From Pseudomonas uvaldensis (GTDB lineage Bacteria; Pseudomonadota; Gammaproteobacteria; Pseudomonadales; Pseudomonadaceae), in assembly GCF_021271205.1 (NCBI RefSeq), contig NZ_JAIWKS010000003.1, positions 620,001-684,000 on the forward strand: a stretch of DNA of 64,000 nucleotides. Direction: 5' to 3'. Made by a program: the position numbers and the translations under genes. The notes beneath the pieces are model-generated. The model ran no database searches. It was not told the DNA's origin and saw only the letters and a program-made list of their open reading frames with translations. Shown piece after piece: positions 55,281 through 63,848 of the stretch. Within the stretch, counting starts at the first letter, position 1; each line of letters begins with the position of its first letter.

Positions 55281-55466
55281 ACCAATGTTTGTATATGTAA
55301 GTTATGGCAATTAGATTGCAAACGATTGCAACGGCTGACGATATCCTGACGCCATTGAAGACGACAAGTTCAACATTTGGCCTGCACTAGTCCCGAATAG
55401 AATCCTTTACTCATATGAGAGTTTTATCCCGGCCTGGATAGACGAAGCATGGCCGACGCATGCCGA
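55281..55466. other. AT-richer gene-free stretch upstream of pcaR
   Basis: This part is less GC-rich than most of the window (for example TGTTTGTATATGTAAGTTAT near 55287) and contains the near repeat ATTGCAAACGATTGCAACG. No gene is supported. It may hold upstream promoter elements of pcaR. Confidence 0.5.
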
Positions 55467-55500
55467 TTGCGATTATCGCCCGTGGGTTCGATAATCGAAC
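55467..55500. promoter_or_regulatory. Paired PcaR boxes before pcaR
   Basis: GTTCGATAATCGAAC (55486-55500) matches the recalled PcaR box GTTCGATAATCGCAC at 14 of 15 bases. A second box in reverse orientation, TTGCGATTATCGCCC (55467-55481), matches 12 of 15. Centres are 19 bp apart. Autoregulation of pcaR is implied. Confidence 0.8.
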
Positions 55501-55576
55501 GGTCTTGCCCGGTCGAGCCTTGTCTGCCTGCCGGACAGGCGTATGTAATAGTTGCCATTTCCGGGGAAGCACAGAC

Positions 55577-56419
55577 ATGAACGACCAATTGCGCAGCGCC
55601 TTCTCTTCGGTCGCGCCACCGATCGTCGCCTCGCCGGCCAAACGAATCCAGGCCCTGACCGGTGATCCGGACTTCATGACGTCCCTGGCCCGTGGCCTGG
55701 CTGTAGTCCAGGCCTTCCAGGAGCGCAAGCGGCACCTGACCATCGCGCAGATCAGCCATCGCACCGAGATCCCCCGTGCAGCTGTCCGGCGTTGCCTGCA
55801 TACGTTGATCAAGCTTGGCTATGCCACGACCGATGGGCGCACCTACTCGTTGCTGCCTAAAGTGCTGACCCTCGGCCATGCCTACTTGTCATCGACGCCA
55901 CTGGCCGTTTCCGCCCAGCCCTACCTGGACCGCATGAGCGAGCAGCTACACGAGGCCTGCAACATGGCGACACTCGAAGGCGACGATATCCTCTACATTG
56001 CCCGCTCGGCCACCACTCAGCGGTTGATCTCCGTGGATTTGTCCGTTGGCGGTCGGCTGCCTGCCTACTGCACTTCAATGGGCAGGATTCTCCTGGCCGC
56101 CCTGGATGACGCATCCTTGCGTGACTATCTCGACCATGCCGACTTGCAGGCCAAGACCAGTCGGACCCTGCACACACCCGAAGCCCTGCTTGAATGCCTG
56201 CAGCAGGTGCGGCAGCAGGGCTGGTGCATAGTCGACCAGGAACTGGAGCAAGGCCTGCGTTCGATTGCCGTGCCGGTCTACGACGCATCCGGCCAAGTGG
56301 TGGCGGCGCTGAATGTCAGTACCCATGCCGGTCGGGTTAGCCGTACAGAGCTGGAACAGCGTTTCCTGCCAGGCTTGTTGGCGGCCAGCCGCGACCTGAG
56401 TGCGCAGCTGTTCACTTAA
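55577..56419 (+). CDS. pcaR: IclR family regulator of the beta-ketoadipate pathway, PcaR
   Basis: ATG 55577 with GGGGAAG upstream gives 280 aa. The N-terminal winged helix (about residues 35-95, HLTIAQISHRTEIPRAAVRRCLHTLIKLGYATTDG) is followed by the IclR effector domain (about 110-275, RLPAYCTSMGRILLAAL and QELEQGLRSIAVPVYDASG). The opening PPIVASPAKRIQALTGDPDFMTSLARGLAV is nearly the same as in P. putida PcaR, as I recall it. It activates pca genes with beta-ketoadipate as co-inducer. Boxes before pcaR, pcaK and pcaI fit that role. Confidence 0.95.
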   Translation: MNDQLRSAFSSVAPPIVASPAKRIQALTGDPDFMTSLARGLAVVQAFQERKRHLTIAQISHRTEIPRAAVRRCLHTLIKLGYATTDGRTYSLLPKVLTLGHAYLSSTPLAVSAQPYLDRMSEQLHEACNMATLEGDDILYIARSATTQRLISVDLSVGGRLPAYCTSMGRILLAALDDASLRDYLDHADLQAKTSRTLHTPEALLECLQQVRQQGWCIVDQELEQGLRSIAVPVYDASGQVVAALNVSTHAGRVSRTELEQRFLPGLLAASRDLSAQLFT

Positions 56420-56422
56420 GCC

Positions 56423-56437
56423 GTTCGATAAACGCAC
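56423..56437. promoter_or_regulatory. PcaR box before pcaK
   Basis: GTTCGATAAACGCAC differs from the recalled PcaR consensus at one base. It starts only 4 nt after the pcaR stop, so pcaK likely has its own PcaR-dependent promoter. No strong partner box is seen 19 bp away. Confidence 0.78.
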
Positions 56438-56542
56438 ACAGTCGCCTCCGGCGAATTGACGGTATTTGTCTGGGCTCATTAATGTCGCGGCAGCGTCATC
56501 CGGCGCGGTCACCCGCTCTGCCGGTGAAGGGCGACCCGACAC

Positions 56543-56550
56543 AATAATAA
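56543..56550 (+). promoter_or_regulatory. Crc/Hfq-type motif before pcaK
   Basis: AATAATAA lies 12 nt before the proposed pcaK ATG, immediately 5' of the GAGAGA ribosome site. Fits AAnAAnAA. Inferred catabolite-repression target. Confidence 0.45.
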
Positions 56551-56561
56551 TGAGAGACACG

Positions 56562-57908
56562 ATGAATCAGCCCCAGATCTCCGTAGGCAACTGCCTCGAT
56601 GTGCAATCCTTCATCAATGCCCAGCCGATCTCGCGCTACCAATGGCGGGTGGTGATTCTCTGTTTCCTGATTGTTTTCCTGGACGGTCTCGACACGGCCG
56701 CCATGGGGTTCATCGCCCCGGCCCTTTCCCAGGACTGGGGCATCGACCGCGCCAGTCTCGGCCCGGTGATGAGTGCAGCGCTGATCGGCATGGTGTTCGG
56801 CGCCCTGGGCTCCGGGCCGTTGGCTGACCGCTTCGGGCGAAAAGTGGTATTGGTGGGCGCGGTCGTGCTGTTCGGCGCCTTCAGCCTGGCGTCGGCCTAC
56901 AGCACCAACGTGGACCAACTGTTGGTGCTGCGCTTCCTGACCGGCCTGGGCCTGGGGGCCGGGATGCCCAACGCCACCACCTTACTTTCTGAATACACCC
57001 CGGAACGCAAGAAATCGCTGCTGGTCACCAGCATGTTCTGTGGCTTTAACCTGGGCATGGCCGGCGGCGGGTTCATCTCGGCCAAGCTGATCCCGGCCTT
57101 CGGTTGGCACAGCCTTCTGCTCATCGGCGGAATCCTGCCGTTGATCCTCGCCGTGGTGTTGCTGTTCTGGCTGCCGGAATCTGCGCGTTACCTGCTGGTG
57201 CGCAATCGCGGCACCGATAAAGTACGCAAGGCCCTGGCGCCGATCGAGCCGGTCACCATCGCCCAGGCGGCGAGCTTCAGTGTGCCCGAGCAGAAAACCG
57301 TAAAGGCCCGCAATGTGCTGGCGGTGATTTTCTCCCGCACCTGTAGCGCCGGTACGCTGCTGCTCTGGCTGACCTATTTCATGGGGTTGGTGATCGTTTA
57401 CCTGCTGACCAGTTGGTTGCCGACCCTGATGCGCGACAGTGGCGCAAGCATGGAGCAGGCCGCCTTCATCGGAGCGTTGTTCCAATTTGGTGGGGTGTTG
57501 AGTGCGGTCGGCGTGGGTTGGGCGATGGATCGGTTCAATCCGCACAAGGTGATCGGACTTTTCTATTTGATGGCCGGGATATTTGCCTACGCGGTGGGGC
57601 AGAGCCTGGGCAACATCACCTTGCTGGCCACCCTGGTGCTGGTGGCCGGCATGTGCGTCAACGGCGCGCAATCGGCGATGCCTTCCCTGGCGGCGCGCTT
57701 CTACCCAACCCAGGGCAGGGCCACCGGCGTGTCGTGGATGCTCGGCATCGGTCGGTTCGGCGCAATCCTGGGGGCCTGGATGGGCGCAACCCTGTTGGGC
57801 CTGGGCTGGAATTTCGAGCAGGTGCTGACGGCCCTGGTCATCCCCGCGGCGCTGGCGACTGGCGCGGTGGTCATCAAGGGCATGGTCAGCCATGCGGATG
57901 CGACCTGA
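56562..57908 (+). CDS. pcaK: 4-hydroxybenzoate/protocatechuate transporter PcaK (MFS, AAHS family)
   Basis: ATG 56562 gives 448 aa; ATG 56550 is an alternative. Twelve membrane segments with the AAHS-family features DGLDTAAMGFIAPALSQDWG in the first segment, LADRFGRK between helices 2 and 3, and WLPTLMRDSGASMEQA in the middle. The conserved Asp in the first helix is present. PcaK takes up 4-hydroxybenzoate and protocatechuate and acts in chemotaxis to them. It is preceded by a PcaR box and a Crc/Hfq-type motif. Confidence 0.92.
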   Translation: MNQPQISVGNCLDVQSFINAQPISRYQWRVVILCFLIVFLDGLDTAAMGFIAPALSQDWGIDRASLGPVMSAALIGMVFGALGSGPLADRFGRKVVLVGAVVLFGAFSLASAYSTNVDQLLVLRFLTGLGLGAGMPNATTLLSEYTPERKKSLLVTSMFCGFNLGMAGGGFISAKLIPAFGWHSLLLIGGILPLILAVVLLFWLPESARYLLVRNRGTDKVRKALAPIEPVTIAQAASFSVPEQKTVKARNVLAVIFSRTCSAGTLLLWLTYFMGLVIVYLLTSWLPTLMRDSGASMEQAAFIGALFQFGGVLSAVGVGWAMDRFNPHKVIGLFYLMAGIFAYAVGQSLGNITLLATLVLVAGMCVNGAQSAMPSLAARFYPTQGRATGVSWMLGIGRFGAILGAWMGATLLGLGWNFEQVLTALVIPAALATGAVVIKGMVSHADAT

Positions 57909-57927
57909 ATCAAGAACTTGATTTGTA

Positions 57928-58012
57928 TAAGCGGGCTTGCTCGCGAAGGCGGCGTGTCAGTCGCGTATGCATAACTGACCCACCGTTTTCGCGAGCAAGC
58001 CCGCTCCCACAG
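57928..58012. repeat. REPIN between pcaK and pcaI
   Basis: The right arm is intact (TTTTCGCGAGCAAGCCCGCTCCCACAGG in outline), while the left arm has lost the TGTGGGA end (TATAAGCGGGCTTGCTCGCG). Partly degenerate. Confidence 0.82.
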
Positions 58013-58054
58013 GATTTCGTTTCGTTGGGCTAATCGTTAGCCAAACAACAATCC

Positions 58055-58088
58055 GTTCGATAACCGAACACTCAGTCGATTATCGGAT
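58055..58088. promoter_or_regulatory. Paired PcaR boxes before pcaI
   Basis: GTTCGATAACCGAAC (58055-58069) matches the recalled PcaR box at 13 of 15. A reverse-orientation box AGTCGATTATCGGAT (58074-58088) keeps the CGATAATCG core. Centres are 19 bp apart, as before pcaR. The pair lies inside a larger imperfect palindrome: CCAAACAA (58041) and TTGTTTGG near 58094. Confidence 0.75.
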
Positions 58089-58187
58089 TGTTTGGCCTTT
58101 TTCCTCGACTTAATCTTCAGTCATTCAGGCGCTTGACCTCGCGCCTTTTTCTTCATGTCGGTTCACTGGAAAACGGAGCCTGCCCCC

Positions 58188-59048
58188 ATGGCTGAAATCC
58201 TTTCGCTGCACGACGCGGTGAAGCAGTTCGTCAATGACGGTGACACCGTCGCGCTTGAAGGCTTCACCCACCTGATTCCGACGGCGGCGGGTCATGAAAT
58301 CATTCGTCAGGGCAAGAAAGACCTGACGCTGGTGCGCATGACCCCTGACTTGATCTATGACCAGTTGATCGGCGCCGGCTGTGCTCGCAAGTTGATTTTT
58401 TCCTGGGGCGGTAACCCAGGGGTAGGGTCACTGCACCGGCTGCGCGATGCCGTGGAAAAACAGTGGCCACATCCGATGGAAATCGAAGAGCACAGCCACG
58501 CCGACCTCGCCAATGCTTACGTTGCCGGGGCTTCCGGCCTGCCGTTCGCGGTATTGCGGGCCTACGCCGGTTCCGACTTGCCGAAGGTCAACCCGTTGAT
58601 CAAAAGCGTGACCTGTCCCTTCACCGGAGAAGTCCTGGCCGCCGTGCCCTCCGTGCGCCCTGACATTACGGTGATCCATGCCCAGAAAGCCGACCGTAAG
58701 GGCAACGTGTTGCTCTGGGGCATTCTCGGTGTGCAGAAGGAAGCCGCCCTGGCCGCCAAGCGCTGCATCGTCACGGTGGAAGAAATCGTCGACGACCTCG
58801 ATGCACCGATGAACGCCTGCGTACTGCCGACCTGGGCGTTGAGCGCCGTATGCCATGTGCCAGGCGGCGCTCACCCGTCCTACGCCCACGGCTACACCGA
58901 GCGTGACAACCGTTTCTATCAGGCGTGGGACCCCATCGCACGGGATCGTGGGGCGTTTACCGCCTGGATCGACGAATTCATCCGTGGCACCCGGGATTTC
59001 AGTGAGTTCCAGTTCCGGCTGGCGGCCACTTCGGAGGCGAAGCAATGA
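58188..59048 (+). CDS. pcaI: 3-oxoadipate CoA-transferase subunit A
   Basis: ATG 58188, 9 nt after GGAG, gives 286 aa; the frame is open back to 58155. It is a class I CoA-transferase alpha subunit (VALEGFTHLIPTAAGHEIIRQGKKDLTLVRMTPDL and IFSWGGNPGVGSLHRLRDAVE). With PcaJ it transfers CoA from succinyl-CoA to 3-oxoadipate. It overlaps pcaJ by 4 nt. The upstream PcaR box pair is likely its activator site. Confidence 0.93.
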   Translation: MAEILSLHDAVKQFVNDGDTVALEGFTHLIPTAAGHEIIRQGKKDLTLVRMTPDLIYDQLIGAGCARKLIFSWGGNPGVGSLHRLRDAVEKQWPHPMEIEEHSHADLANAYVAGASGLPFAVLRAYAGSDLPKVNPLIKSVTCPFTGEVLAAVPSVRPDITVIHAQKADRKGNVLLWGILGVQKEAALAAKRCIVTVEEIVDDLDAPMNACVLPTWALSAVCHVPGGAHPSYAHGYTERDNRFYQAWDPIARDRGAFTAWIDEFIRGTRDFSEFQFRLAATSEAKQ

Positions 59049-59824
59049 CGTATTCCACCAACGAAATGATGACTGTCGCGGCGGCCCGTCGCTTGAAGAA
59101 CAACGCCGTGTGTTTCGTGGGCATCGGTCTGCCGTCGAAAGCGGCCAACCTGGCGCGACTGACCTCGTCGCCGGATGTGGTGCTGATCTACGAGTCCGGT
59201 CCGATCGGCGCTAAGCCGAGTGTCCTGCCGCTGTCTATCGGTGACGGTGAGCTGGCGGAAACCGCCGACACCGTCGTGCCGACCGGTGAGATTTTTCGCT
59301 ATTGGTTGCAGGGCGGGCGCATCGACGTCGGTTTTCTCGGCGCAGCGCAAGTCGACCGTTTCGGCAACATCAACACCACGGTGGTGGGCGACTACTATCA
59401 ACCGAAAGTCCGCCTGCCGGGTGCCGGTGGCGCGCCGGAAATCGCCGGGTCCGCCAAGAGCGTACTGATCATCCTCAAGCAGTCGGCGCGGTCATTTGTC
59501 GACAAGCTGGACTTCATCACGTCGGTCGGTCACGGCGAGGGAGGCGACTCGCGCAAACGGCTGGGTCTGCCGGGTGCCGGTCCCGTGGGCATCATCACCG
59601 ACCTGTGCATCATGGAGCCGGAAGCCGGCACCCATGAATTCGTGGTCACATCGCTGCACCCTGGCGTGACCCGCGAGCAAGTCATTGCCGCCACCGGTTG
59701 GGCGATCCGTTTCGCCGATCAGGTGGACACCACCGTCGAACCGACCGAAGTGGAGCTGCGCGCCTTGCGCGACCTTGAAGCTCGCACTGCGGCGGCCCAC
59801 GGCCAGGCACCGGGAGAAGCCTGA
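59045..59824 (+). CDS. pcaJ: 3-oxoadipate CoA-transferase subunit B
   Basis: The 259-aa beta subunit carries [32 protein letters not shown], where the glutamate of ESG is the expected covalent CoA-ester residue. It starts inside the end of pcaI (ATGA) and its stop shares a base with the pcaF start, making pcaIJF a tightly coupled unit. It completes the CoA-transferase with PcaI. Confidence 0.94.
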   Translation: MTYSTNEMMTVAAARRLKNNAVCFVGIGLPSKAANLARLTSSPDVVLIYESGPIGAKPSVLPLSIGDGELAETADTVVPTGEIFRYWLQGGRIDVGFLGAAQVDRFGNINTTVVGDYYQPKVRLPGAGGAPEIAGSAKSVLIILKQSARSFVDKLDFITSVGHGEGGDSRKRLGLPGAGPVGIITDLCIMEPEAGTHEFVVTSLHPGVTREQVIAATGWAIRFADQVDTTVEPTEVELRALRDLEARTAAAHGQAPGEA

Positions 59825-61026
59825 TGCGCGACGTTTATATCTGTGACGCGATTCGAACCCCCATCGGCCGCTTTGGCGGCGGACTGTCCGCTGTGCGGGC
59901 CGATGACCTGGCGGCCGTCCCGATCAAGGCGTTGATGGAACGTAACCCCTCGGTGGACTGGAGCGCCGTTGACGAAGTGTTTCTCGGCTGCGCCAACCAG
60001 GCCGGCGAAGACAACCGCAACGTGGCGCGCATGGCACTGCTGCTGGCGGGCCTGCCGGAAAGCATTCCCGGCGTGACCCTCAACCGTCTCTGCGCCTCGG
60101 GCATGGACGCAGTTGGCACGGCGTTCCGGGCCATCGCCAGCGGTGAGATGGACCTGGCGATTGCCGGTGGCGTGGAATCGATGTCTCGTGCGCCCTTCGT
60201 AATGGGCAAGGCCGATGCGGCGTTCTCGCGCAACATGAAGCTGGAAGACACCACCATAGGCTGGCGTTTCATCAATCCGTTGATGAAGGCCCAGTACGGT
60301 GTGGACGCGATGCCCCAGACCGCCGATAACGTCGCTGACGATTACGCAGTGTCCCGCGCCGACCAGGATGCATTCGCCCTGCGCAGTCAGCAGCGCACGG
60401 CGGCGGCCCAGGCAGCGGGATTTTTCGCCGAGGAAATCGTCCCGGTGCGCATCGCCCACAAGAAAGGCGAAACCGTGATCGAGCAGGACGAGCATCCTCG
60501 TGCCGACACCACGCTGGAAGCGCTGAGCAAGCTCAAGCCGGTCAACGGCCCGGACAAGACCGTCACAGCAGGCAACGCCTCGGGGGTGAATGATGGCGCG
60601 GCGGCGCTGATCCTGGCGTCGGCCGAAGCGGTGCAAAAACACGGCCTGACAGCTCGCGGCAGAGTCCTGGGCATGGCCAGCGCTGGCGTGGCGCCGCGGG
60701 TGATGGGCATCGGCCCGGTGCCCGCGGTGCGCAAATTGACCGAACGCCTGGGCTTGGCGGTCGCCGACTTCGACGTGATCGAGCTCAACGAAGCCTTTGC
60801 CAGCCAGGGCCTGGCGGTGCTGCGTGAACTGGGGCTGGCGGACGATGCGCCGCAGGTCAACCCGAACGGCGGAGCCATCGCCCTGGGCCATCCGCTGGGC
60901 ATGAGTGGGGCGCGGCTGGTGTTGACCGCCTTGCATCATCTGGAAAAGACCGGCGGCAGGAAAGGGCTGGCGACCATGTGCGTCGGTGTAGGCCAGGGCC
61001 TGGCATTGGCAATCGAACGCGTCTGA
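59824..61026 (+). CDS. pcaF: Beta-ketoadipyl-CoA thiolase
   Basis: The 400-aa thiolase has the acyl-binding Cys90 in [10 protein letters not shown], the [16 protein letters not shown] motif with the catalytic His, and the second Cys in TMCVGVGQG. Family length is 390-400, as here. It cleaves 3-oxoadipyl-CoA to succinyl-CoA and acetyl-CoA, the last step of the pathway. It is coupled to pcaJ and followed 37 nt later by pcaH. Confidence 0.96.
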   Translation: MRDVYICDAIRTPIGRFGGGLSAVRADDLAAVPIKALMERNPSVDWSAVDEVFLGCANQAGEDNRNVARMALLLAGLPESIPGVTLNRLCASGMDAVGTAFRAIASGEMDLAIAGGVESMSRAPFVMGKADAAFSRNMKLEDTTIGWRFINPLMKAQYGVDAMPQTADNVADDYAVSRADQDAFALRSQQRTAAAQAAGFFAEEIVPVRIAHKKGETVIEQDEHPRADTTLEALSKLKPVNGPDKTVTAGNASGVNDGAAALILASAEAVQKHGLTARGRVLGMASAGVAPRVMGIGPVPAVRKLTERLGLAVADFDVIELNEAFASQGLAVLRELGLADDAPQVNPNGGAIALGHPLGMSGARLVLTALHHLEKTGGRKGLATMCVGVGQGLALAIERV

Positions 61027-61040
61027 CACGTCGTTCTACT

Positions 61041-61048
61041 AATAAGAA
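61041..61048 (+). promoter_or_regulatory. Crc/Hfq-type motif before pcaH
   Basis: AATAAGAA lies 16 nt before the pcaH ATG, next to the GAGGAA ribosome site. Single short motif; weak evidence. Confidence 0.35.
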
Positions 61049-61063
61049 ATCGAGGAATGCTTC

Positions 61064-61768
61064 ATGACTGACAAGCCTGGTTATCGTCGCCCTCAAGCGG
61101 GCACCCAGCCGGAGTATCTGCATCCGCCGTACCAGTCCACCAACCTGCGCTCGCCGTCCAAGCCGTTGGTGCACCTGCCTCACTCGCTATCGGAAATCAC
61201 CGGCCCGACTGTAGGCGCCGACCGCCTGCACGAGAAAGACAACGACCTGACCGCCCAGCATGCCGGCGAGCCTTTGGGGGAGCGGATCATCATTCACGGG
61301 CGCGTGCTGGACGAGAACGGCCATCCCGTGCCGGGCATTCTGGTGGAGATCTGGCAGGCCAATGCCGCCGGTCGCTACCATCATGACCGCGACAAGCATG
61401 ACGCACCGCTGGACCCGAACTTCACCGGCACCGGCCGCACCGTCACCGATGCCGATGGCTGGTATCAGTTCCAGACCATCAAGCCCGGCGCTTACCCGTG
61501 GGGCAACCATCACAATGCCTGGCGCCCGGCGCATATCCATTTCTCGTTATTCGGGCCGAGTATTCTGACGCGCCTGGTGACGCAGATGTATTTTCCTGGC
61601 GACCCGTTGCTGGCCTACGATCCGATCTATAACTGCGTGCCGGACACGAGCGCCAAGGAGCGCTTGATCGCTCGCTTCGACCTGGAAAAAACCGTTCCCC
61701 ACTACGCCCTCGGTTATCGCTGGGACATCGTCTTGCGCGGCCGCGAAGCCACGCCGATGGAGAAATAA
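61064..61768 (+). CDS. pcaH: Protocatechuate 3,4-dioxygenase beta subunit
   Basis: The 234-aa intradiol dioxygenase subunit has all four iron ligands: Tyr105 (GRYHHDRD), Tyr144 (GAYPWGNH), and His157 and His159 (RPAHIHFSLFG). They are offset by three from the known P. putida positions 108, 147, 160 and 162. It holds the active iron and cleaves protocatechuate to 3-carboxymuconate. It is followed 1 nt later by pcaG. Confidence 0.97.
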   Translation: MTDKPGYRRPQAGTQPEYLHPPYQSTNLRSPSKPLVHLPHSLSEITGPTVGADRLHEKDNDLTAQHAGEPLGERIIIHGRVLDENGHPVPGILVEIWQANAAGRYHHDRDKHDAPLDPNFTGTGRTVTDADGWYQFQTIKPGAYPWGNHHNAWRPAHIHFSLFGPSILTRLVTQMYFPGDPLLAYDPIYNCVPDTSAKERLIARFDLEKTVPHYALGYRWDIVLRGREATPMEK

Positions 61769-61769
61769 G

Positions 61770-62336
61770 ATGACGCTTACCGCCACTACCTCCCACACCG
61801 TCGGCCCTTACTACCACATCGGCCTGACCTGGCTGAATCGCGAAGACATGACCGCGGCCCAGACCCTCGGTCAGCGCGTGACAATCACCGGGCAGGTCAT
61901 TGACGGCAACGGCGAGTTCGTCAACGACGCCATGCTGGAAGTCTGGCAAGCCAATGCCGCCGGTAAGTATGCCCATCCGGAAGATGACCAGGACAAACCC
62001 CTGGACCCGCACTTCGAAGGTTTCGGTCGGGTGCCGGTGGACGCCGAAGGGCGTTTCCGCTTCACCACCATCAAGCCCGGTACCGTGCCAGGGCTGGGCG
62101 GGACGACCCAGGCACCGCACCTGGTGGTGCTGGTGTTCGCCCGTGGCCTGGTCAAGCATCTGCTGACACGCATCTATTTCGATGGCGAGCAGGCCAACGA
62201 GAGCGATCCGCTGCTGGCCTGCGTGCCGGAAGAACGCCGCGCGACTATCGTGACCAAGCCCGATGCATTGGGTGTGTACCAATGGAATGTGGTGTTGCAG
62301 GGGACAGATGCCGAAACGGTGTTCTTCGATTACTGA
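61770..62336 (+). CDS. pcaG: Protocatechuate 3,4-dioxygenase alpha subunit
   Basis: The 188-aa subunit is the PcaH-like partner without the iron ligands: the AHLHF-type segment is replaced by APHLVVLVFARG. It begins TSHTVGPYYHIGLTWLNRED. It shapes the substrate pocket of the alpha-beta enzyme. Its start lies right after the pcaH stop, so the subunits are co-translated. Confidence 0.95.
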   Translation: MTLTATTSHTVGPYYHIGLTWLNREDMTAAQTLGQRVTITGQVIDGNGEFVNDAMLEVWQANAAGKYAHPEDDQDKPLDPHFEGFGRVPVDAEGRFRFTTIKPGTVPGLGGTTQAPHLVVLVFARGLVKHLLTRIYFDGEQANESDPLLACVPEERRATIVTKPDALGVYQWNVVLQGTDAETVFFDY

Positions 62337-62352
62337 GTCGATGCTGAGATTG

Positions 62353-62444
62353 CATCGCGGGCAAGCCTTGCTCCCACAGAGAGAGGGGGCGTTCAATCCC
62401 AAGTGGAGGTTGGAACCCTGTGGGAGCAAGGCTTGCCCGCGATG
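62353..62444. repeat. REPIN between pcaG and pcaT (inside-out, GCCCGCG variant)
   Basis: ATCGCGGGCAAGCCTTGCTC...ACAG is followed by CTGTGGGAGCAAGGCTTGCCCGCGAT. The REP ends face each other as in the element at 11409, around a 37-nt spacer. Confidence 0.88.
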
Positions 62445-62476
62445 GGGCCAGCACAGGCAACGCCTGTTTGTGGAAC

Positions 62477-62514
62477 GGGACTGTTACAAGGTGTGTCTAG
62501 ACCTTGTCAGTCCC
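62477..62514 (+). promoter_or_regulatory. Strong leader hairpin/inverted repeat before pcaT
   Basis: GGGACTG (62477-62483), a TT bulge, and ACAAGGT (62486-62492) pair perfectly with ACCTTGT (62501-62507) and CAGTCCC (62508-62514) around the 8-nt loop GTGTCTAG. That is 14 pairs with one bulge. It ends 17 nt before the pcaT ATG, has no T-tract, and is not a REP or a PcaR box. It is an operator or an mRNA leader structure; which one is open. Confidence 0.6.
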
Positions 62515-62531
62515 TAACGAGTGAATAATCC

Positions 62532-63827
62532 ATGACCACCCTAACCACTCACTACACCGGCGAAGAACGCAGCAAGCGCATCTTCGCCATTGTCGGTGCC
62601 TCATCCGGCAACCTGGTCGAATGGTTCGACTTCTACGTCTATGCGTTCTGCGCGATCTATTTTGCTCCGGCGTTCTTCCCGTCCGACAACCCTACGGTGC
62701 AACTGGTCAACACCGCCGGTGTGTTCGCCGCCGGGTTTCTGATGCGCCCCATTGGCGGGTGGATCTTCGGGCGGGTGGCGGACCGTCACGGGCGCAAGAA
62801 TTCGATGATGATCTCGGTGCTGATGATGTGTTTCGGCTCATTGCTCATCGCCTGTCTGCCCACTTATAAGGACATTGGCGTCTGGGCCCCGGTGCTGCTG
62901 TTGTTCGCCCGCTTGTTGCAAGGCTTGTCGGTGGGTGGCGAGTACGGCACCACCGCCACTTACATGAGCGAAGTCGCCCTCAAGGGCCAGCGCGGTTTCT
63001 TTGCCTCGTTCCAGTACGTGACGCTGATCGGCGGCCAGTTGCTGGCGGTGTCGCTGGTGGTGATCCTGCAGCAGTTTCTCAACGAAGATGAACTGCGCGC
63101 CTACGGCTGGCGGATCCCGTTCGTGGTCGGGGCCGTGGCGGCGTTGATCTCGTTGTTCCTGCGTCGCTCCCTTAAGGAAACCAGCAGCAAGGAGATGCGC
63201 GAGAACAAGGACGCCGGCAGCATCGCCGCGTTGTTTCGCCACCACAAGGCAGCCTTCATCACCGTGCTGGGTTACACCGCCGGTGGTTCGCTGATTTTCT
63301 ACACCTTCACCACCTACATGCAGAAATACCTGGTGAACACCGCCGGCCTGCACGCCAAGACCGCCAGTTACATCATGACCGGCGCGCTGTTCCTTTATAT
63401 GTGCATGCAGCCGTTGTTCGGCATGCTCGCCGACCGGATCGGCCGACGTAATTCCATGCTCTGGTTCGGTGCCCTGGGGGCGTTGTGCACGGTGCCGATC
63501 CTGCTGACCCTCAAAAGCATCAGCAGCCCATTCCTGGCTTTCATCCTGATCACCCTGGCATTGGCGATCGTCAGCTTCTACACCTCCATCAGCGGTTTGG
63601 TAAAAGCCGAGATGTTTCCACCCGAAGTGCGGGCGCTGGGGGTAGGGTTGGCTTACGCGGTGGCGAACGCGGTGTTCGGTGGTTCGGCCGAGTACGTCGC
63701 CCTGAGCCTGAAAGCCCAAGGCATGGAAAACGCATTCTACTGGTATGTCACGGTGATGATGGTCGTGGCGTTCCTGTTCAGCCTGCGCCTGCCGAAGCAA
63801 CCGGCGTATTTGCATCACGACCTTTAA
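62532..63827 (+). CDS. pcaT: MFS dicarboxylate transporter PcaT (metabolite:proton symporter type)
   Basis: The 431-aa 12-helix transporter has the MHS-family signature [14 protein letters not shown] near residue 22, [14 protein letters not shown] between helices 2 and 3, and [17 protein letters not shown] near 140. PcaT imports beta-ketoadipate and related dicarboxylates. Its place between pcaG and pcaB supports this over a general alpha-ketoglutarate permease. A strong hairpin lies in its leader. Confidence 0.88.
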   Translation: MTTLTTHYTGEERSKRIFAIVGASSGNLVEWFDFYVYAFCAIYFAPAFFPSDNPTVQLVNTAGVFAAGFLMRPIGGWIFGRVADRHGRKNSMMISVLMMCFGSLLIACLPTYKDIGVWAPVLLLFARLLQGLSVGGEYGTTATYMSEVALKGQRGFFASFQYVTLIGGQLLAVSLVVILQQFLNEDELRAYGWRIPFVVGAVAALISLFLRRSLKETSSKEMRENKDAGSIAALFRHHKAAFITVLGYTAGGSLIFYTFTTYMQKYLVNTAGLHAKTASYIMTGALFLYMCMQPLFGMLADRIGRRNSMLWFGALGALCTVPILLTLKSISSPFLAFILITLALAIVSFYTSISGLVKAEMFPPEVRALGVGLAYAVANAVFGGSAEYVALSLKAQGMENAFYWYVTVMMVVAFLFSLRLPKQPAYLHHDL

Positions 63828-63848
63828 GTAAGCCACCAAGGACTGTTT

